64,000 nt of DNA from Hafnia alvei (GTDB lineage Bacteria > Pseudomonadota > Gammaproteobacteria > Enterobacterales > Enterobacteriaceae). The first letter of the stretch is position 1. The number at the start of each line of letters is the position of its first letter. Below, piece after piece: positions 61,637 to 64,000 of this stretch. The position numbers and the translations under genes are program-made. The notes under the pieces are model-generated. The model was not told where the DNA came from. It searched no databases and saw nothing but the letters and a program-made list of their open reading frames with translations. The DNA lies in NCBI RefSeq assembly GCF_034424155.1, contig NZ_CP139992.1, forward strand, positions 62,001-126,000, read 5' to 3'.

Positions 61637-62371
61637 TTATGCCTGTTGCAGGTAAACTTCTAAGTCATCGCTGCCACCGATATGTTGTCCACCAATGTAA
61701 ACTTGTGGAACAGTCGCTCGGCCAGTTACAGCGCGCAGGCTCACGGTGGTTGCGTCTTTACCCAGCACGATCTCTTCATACTGGATGCCGCGGTCTTGCA
61801 GCATTTGTTTGGCTTTAGCGCAGTATGGGCAACCTGGTTTGGTAAACAGGGAAACCGAAGCCTGCACTTTGAAATCGGGTGCTAAATATTTCAGCATGGT
61901 ATCTGCATCAGATACTTCAAACGGGTCGCCTGGCTTGTTAGGTTCAACAAACATCTTTTCAACCACGCCGTTACGAACCAGCATGGAATAGCGCCATGAG
62001 CGTGGGCCAAAGCCGAGATCGGCTTTTTCGACCAGCATGTTCATGCCTTTGGTAAATTCACCGTTGCCGTCTGGAACGAAAGTGATGTGCTCTGCTTTCT
62101 GGTCAGCTTTCCATGCATTCATTACGAAGGTGTCGTTAACGGAAACGCACAGAATGCTGTCGACGCCTTTTTCATGGAACACTGGAGCCAGCTCGTTATA
62201 ACGCGGCAGATGGCTTGATGAACAGGTTGGGGTGAATGCACCCGGCAGAGAAAACACGATAACGGTTTTGTCTTTGAACAGGTCATCGGTAGTCACGTCA
62301 ATCCACTGGTCGCCCTGACGGGTGTGGAAAGTTACCTGTGGAATTTTCTTACCTTCTTGGCTAGTAAACAT
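61637..62371 (-). CDS. Hybrid peroxiredoxin-glutaredoxin (Prx5-Grx fusion)
   Basis: This 244-residue fusion reduces hydroperoxides. The N-terminal Prx5-type domain (about 1-165) has the peroxidatic Cys 50 in [16 protein letters not shown]; the C-terminal glutaredoxin domain (about 170-244) has CPYC at 181-184, [10 protein letters not shown] and GGSDDL. Such fusions are glutathione-dependent peroxidases in which the Grx domain regenerates the Prx Cys. It is divergent from oxyR, whose product probably controls it through the shared region. E. coli K-12 lacks this fusion. Confidence 0.93.
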   Translation of the reverse strand: MFTSQEGKKIPQVTFHTRQGDQWIDVTTDDLFKDKTVIVFSLPGAFTPTCSSSHLPRYNELAPVFHEKGVDSILCVSVNDTFVMNAWKADQKAEHITFVPDGNGEFTKGMNMLVEKADLGFGPRSWRYSMLVRNGVVEKMFVEPNKPGDPFEVSDADTMLKYLAPDFKVQASVSLFTKPGCPYCAKAKQMLQDRGIQYEEIVLGKDATTVSLRAVTGRATVPQVYIGGQHIGGSDDLEVYLQQA

Positions 62372-62456
62372 GGATTAACCCTTTAATTATTAGATTAAAA
62401 ATTACTGGTGTTGGCGTGTCGCCGTTCGTTGATGGACATTATTCACACTTAGGCTT

Positions 62457-62482
62457 GATAGTTCTAATCGTTCATTGCTATC
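62457..62482. promoter_or_regulatory. Candidate OxyR site between prx-grx and oxyR
   Basis: GATAG (62457-62461) and CTATC (62478-62482) are perfect inverted ends of an ATAG...CTAT array, and ATAGTTCTAAT resembles the OxyR half-site ATAGntnnnanCTAT. The site lies 41-66 bases upstream of oxyR and also faces the Prx-Grx gene. Spacing is only approximately consensus. Confidence 0.5.
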
Positions 62483-62522
62483 TTATTTATCGCCATGAGC
62501 TATCATGGCTCGGAGGATAAAT

Positions 62523-63449
62523 ATGAATATTCGAGATTTAGAATACCTAGTGGCGCTGTCTGAACATCGCCATTTTCGTCGCGCTGCCGACTCATGCCAC
62601 GTCAGCCAACCAACGCTGAGTGGTCAAATCCGTAAGCTGGAAGATGAGTTGGGTGTGATGCTTCTGGAGCGTACCAGCCGTAAGGTACTGTTCACCCAAG
62701 CAGGATTATTACTTGTCGATCAGGCACGTACGGTTCTGCGTGAGGTTAAAGTACTTAAAGAGATGGCTAGCCAGCAGGGTGAGGCGATGTCCGGCCCACT
62801 GCACATCGGCTTAATCCCAACGGTTGCGCCTTATTTACTGCCACAGATTATTCCAACGCTGCACAAGACTTTCCCTAAGCTGGAAATGTATTTGCATGAA
62901 GCACAGACCCACCAACTGTTAGCGCAGCTTGATAGCGGCAAATTGGATTGTGCGATTCTGGCATTGGTCAAAGAAACCGAGGCATTTATTGAAGTGCCAT
63001 TGTTTGATGAGCCTATGAAGCTGGCGGTGTATAACGGCCATCCTCTGGCAGACAAAGATAAAATTGCGATGTCTGAGCTGGCCGGCGAGCATTTGTTAAT
63101 GCTGGAAGACGGGCATTGTCTGCGCGATCAGGCGATGGGATTCTGTTTCCAAGCAGGGGCAGATGAAGATACGCATTTCCGTGCAACCAGCTTAGAAACG
63201 CTGCGCAACATGGTTGCTGCGGGAAGCGGTATTACTTTGCTGCCAGCATTAGCGGTTCCACCTGAACGTGAACGCGATGGCATTTGCTATCTGCAATGCT
63301 ATAAGCCTGAACCGAAGCGAACTATCGCATTAGTTTATCGCCCAGGTTCTCCGCTGCGCGCGCGCTATGAACAGCTCGCGGAAGCAATCCGCGAGCATAT
63401 GCAGGGCGTCATGGCGCAACAGTGCAACGCTTTAAAACAGGCGGTTTAG
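62523..63449 (+). CDS. oxyR: Peroxide-sensing LysR-type regulator OxyR
   Basis: OxyR activates catalase, peroxidase and glutathione genes after H2O2 forms its Cys 199-Cys 208 disulfide. The 308-residue protein has an N-terminal winged helix (about 1-60, [17 protein letters not shown]) and an effector domain in which [15 protein letters not shown] places Cys at 199 and 208 exactly. ATG 62523 is preceded by GGAGGATAAAT and gives the family start MNIRDLEYL. Its 3' end overlaps the sthA stop on the opposite strand by 18 bases. Confidence 0.98.
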   Translation: MNIRDLEYLVALSEHRHFRRAADSCHVSQPTLSGQIRKLEDELGVMLLERTSRKVLFTQAGLLLVDQARTVLREVKVLKEMASQQGEAMSGPLHIGLIPTVAPYLLPQIIPTLHKTFPKLEMYLHEAQTHQLLAQLDSGKLDCAILALVKETEAFIEVPLFDEPMKLAVYNGHPLADKDKIAMSELAGEHLLMLEDGHCLRDQAMGFCFQAGADEDTHFRATSLETLRNMVAAGSGITLLPALAVPPERERDGICYLQCYKPEPKRTIALVYRPGSPLRARYEQLAEAIREHMQGVMAQQCNALKQAV

Positions 63450-64000
63450 CCCGTTTAACGCAGCCACACGATAGGCCTCAGCCATGGTTGGATAGTTGAA
63501 GGTGGTATTAACGAAATACTCGATGGTATTACCTTCTCCTTTCTGTTCCATGATTGCTTGGCCGATATGAATGATCTCCGCCGCACGTTCGCCAAAGCAG
63601 TGGATCCCTAGGATCTGTTTGGTTTCGCGATGGAATAAGATCTTCAAACTTCCCACGCTCATGCCTGCGATTTGTGCGCGCGCCAGATGTTTAAACTGTG
63701 CACGGCCCACCTCATACGGCACCTTCATTGCTGTCAGTTCCTGCTCGGTTTTACCTACGGAGCTGATTTCAGGAATGGTGTAAATACCGGTAGGAATGTC
63801 TTCGACCAGATGTACGTTAGCTTCGCCTTGCATAATGGCCTGAGCAGCAATACGTCCTTGATCGTAAGCCGCGGAGGCTAAACTTGGATAGCCAATGACG
63901 TCACCCACGGCGTAGATATGTGAAATGGCCGTTTGGTACATGCTATTGACCTTCAGAAGGCCACGTCCATCGGCTTCAAGCCCGACATTTTCCAGTTTCA
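63432..64000 (-). CDS. sthA: Soluble pyridine nucleotide transhydrogenase SthA (C-terminal part, runs off the window)
   Basis: SthA (UdhA) is a FAD enzyme that reoxidises NADPH with NAD+. Only the C-terminal region is in the window: [23 protein letters not shown] (FAD-contacting GD motif), then the interface domain [35 protein letters not shown] and [25 protein letters not shown]. The coding frame continues beyond base 64000, so the N-terminus with the other FAD and NAD motifs is outside. It converges with oxyR and overlaps it by 18 bases. Confidence 0.96.
   Translation of the reverse strand, partial: KLENVGLEADGRGLLKVNSMYQTAISHIYAVGDVIGYPSLASAAYDQGRIAAQAIMQGEANVHLVEDIPTGIYTIPEISSVGKTEQELTAMKVPYEVGRAQFKHLARAQIAGMSVGSLKILFHRETKQILGIHCFGERAAEIIHIGQAIMEQKGEGNTIEYFVNTTFNYPTMAEAYRVAALNGLNRLF

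Overview
The window is chromosomal DNA from a gammaproteobacterium of the order Enterobacterales. It carries enterobacterial housekeeping genes whose proteins resemble those of Escherichia coli along their whole length, but the gene order differs from E. coli. My best guess is a Hafnia/Obesumbacterium-type or related (Yersinia/Serratia-like) genome. That guess rests on recalled protein similarity, the trmL-cpxA and rpmE-cptA junctions, an argCBGH cluster, and a peroxiredoxin-glutaredoxin fusion next to oxyR. It is inference, not a database result.

Layout. 1-9.7 kb: LPS core locus. A + strand run (waaG partial, waaP, a GT8 glycosyltransferase, waaY, waaZ, waaU-like) converges on the - strand hldD-waaF-waaC-waaL operon. 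The middle genes (about 1.7-5.4 kb) are visibly AT-rich. 9.9-22 kb: kbl-tdh, a phosphoethanolamine-transferase-like sulfatase, yibQ-envC-gpmI, yibN-grxC-secB-gpsA-cysE and trmL. 22-31 kb: the cpxAR two-component system with divergent cpxP and its 3'-UTR small RNA CpxQ, an LtaS-like sulfatase, fieF, pfkA, sbp and tpiA. 31-43.9 kb: yiiQ, yiiR, a SufR-like Fe-S regulator with fpr, emrD, the glpFKX genes (with a 370-bp multi-hairpin palindromic element between glpK and glpX), zapB, rraA, menA and hslVU. 44-50.9 kb: ftsN, cytR, priA, rpmE and cptA. 51-60 kb: ppc, argE and the divergent argCBGH cluster, with an inverted-repeat element between argG and argH. 60-64 kb: a peroxide-defence group (disulfide reductase, hybrid Prx-Grx, oxyR) and the C-terminal part of sthA.

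Functional themes. Envelope biogenesis and its surveillance dominate: LPS core assembly and phosphorylation, pEtN decoration, amidase activation, Cpx signalling, FtsN and SecB. Central carbon metabolism (pfkA, tpiA, gpmI, ppc, glpFKX), arginine and cysteine/sulfate metabolism, and redox homeostasis (grxC, fpr, OxyR regulon, sthA) fill the rest. Regulatory sites that can be read directly include tandem ARG boxes, a CpxR box, a Cra operator over the pfkA promoter, a sigma-32 promoter plus leader hairpin for hslVU, and candidate GlpR, OxyR and PmrA sites.

No rRNA, tRNA, CRISPR array, phage, integron or transposase gene was seen. The non-standard content is mainly intergenic: the glpK-glpX palindromic element, the argG-argH inverted repeat, a short TATACCC-ended repeat between menA and hslU, and several long perfect hairpins. 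At the protein level it includes the SufR-like regulator fused in operon with fpr, and a CxxC tail on the reductase next to the Prx-Grx fusion.
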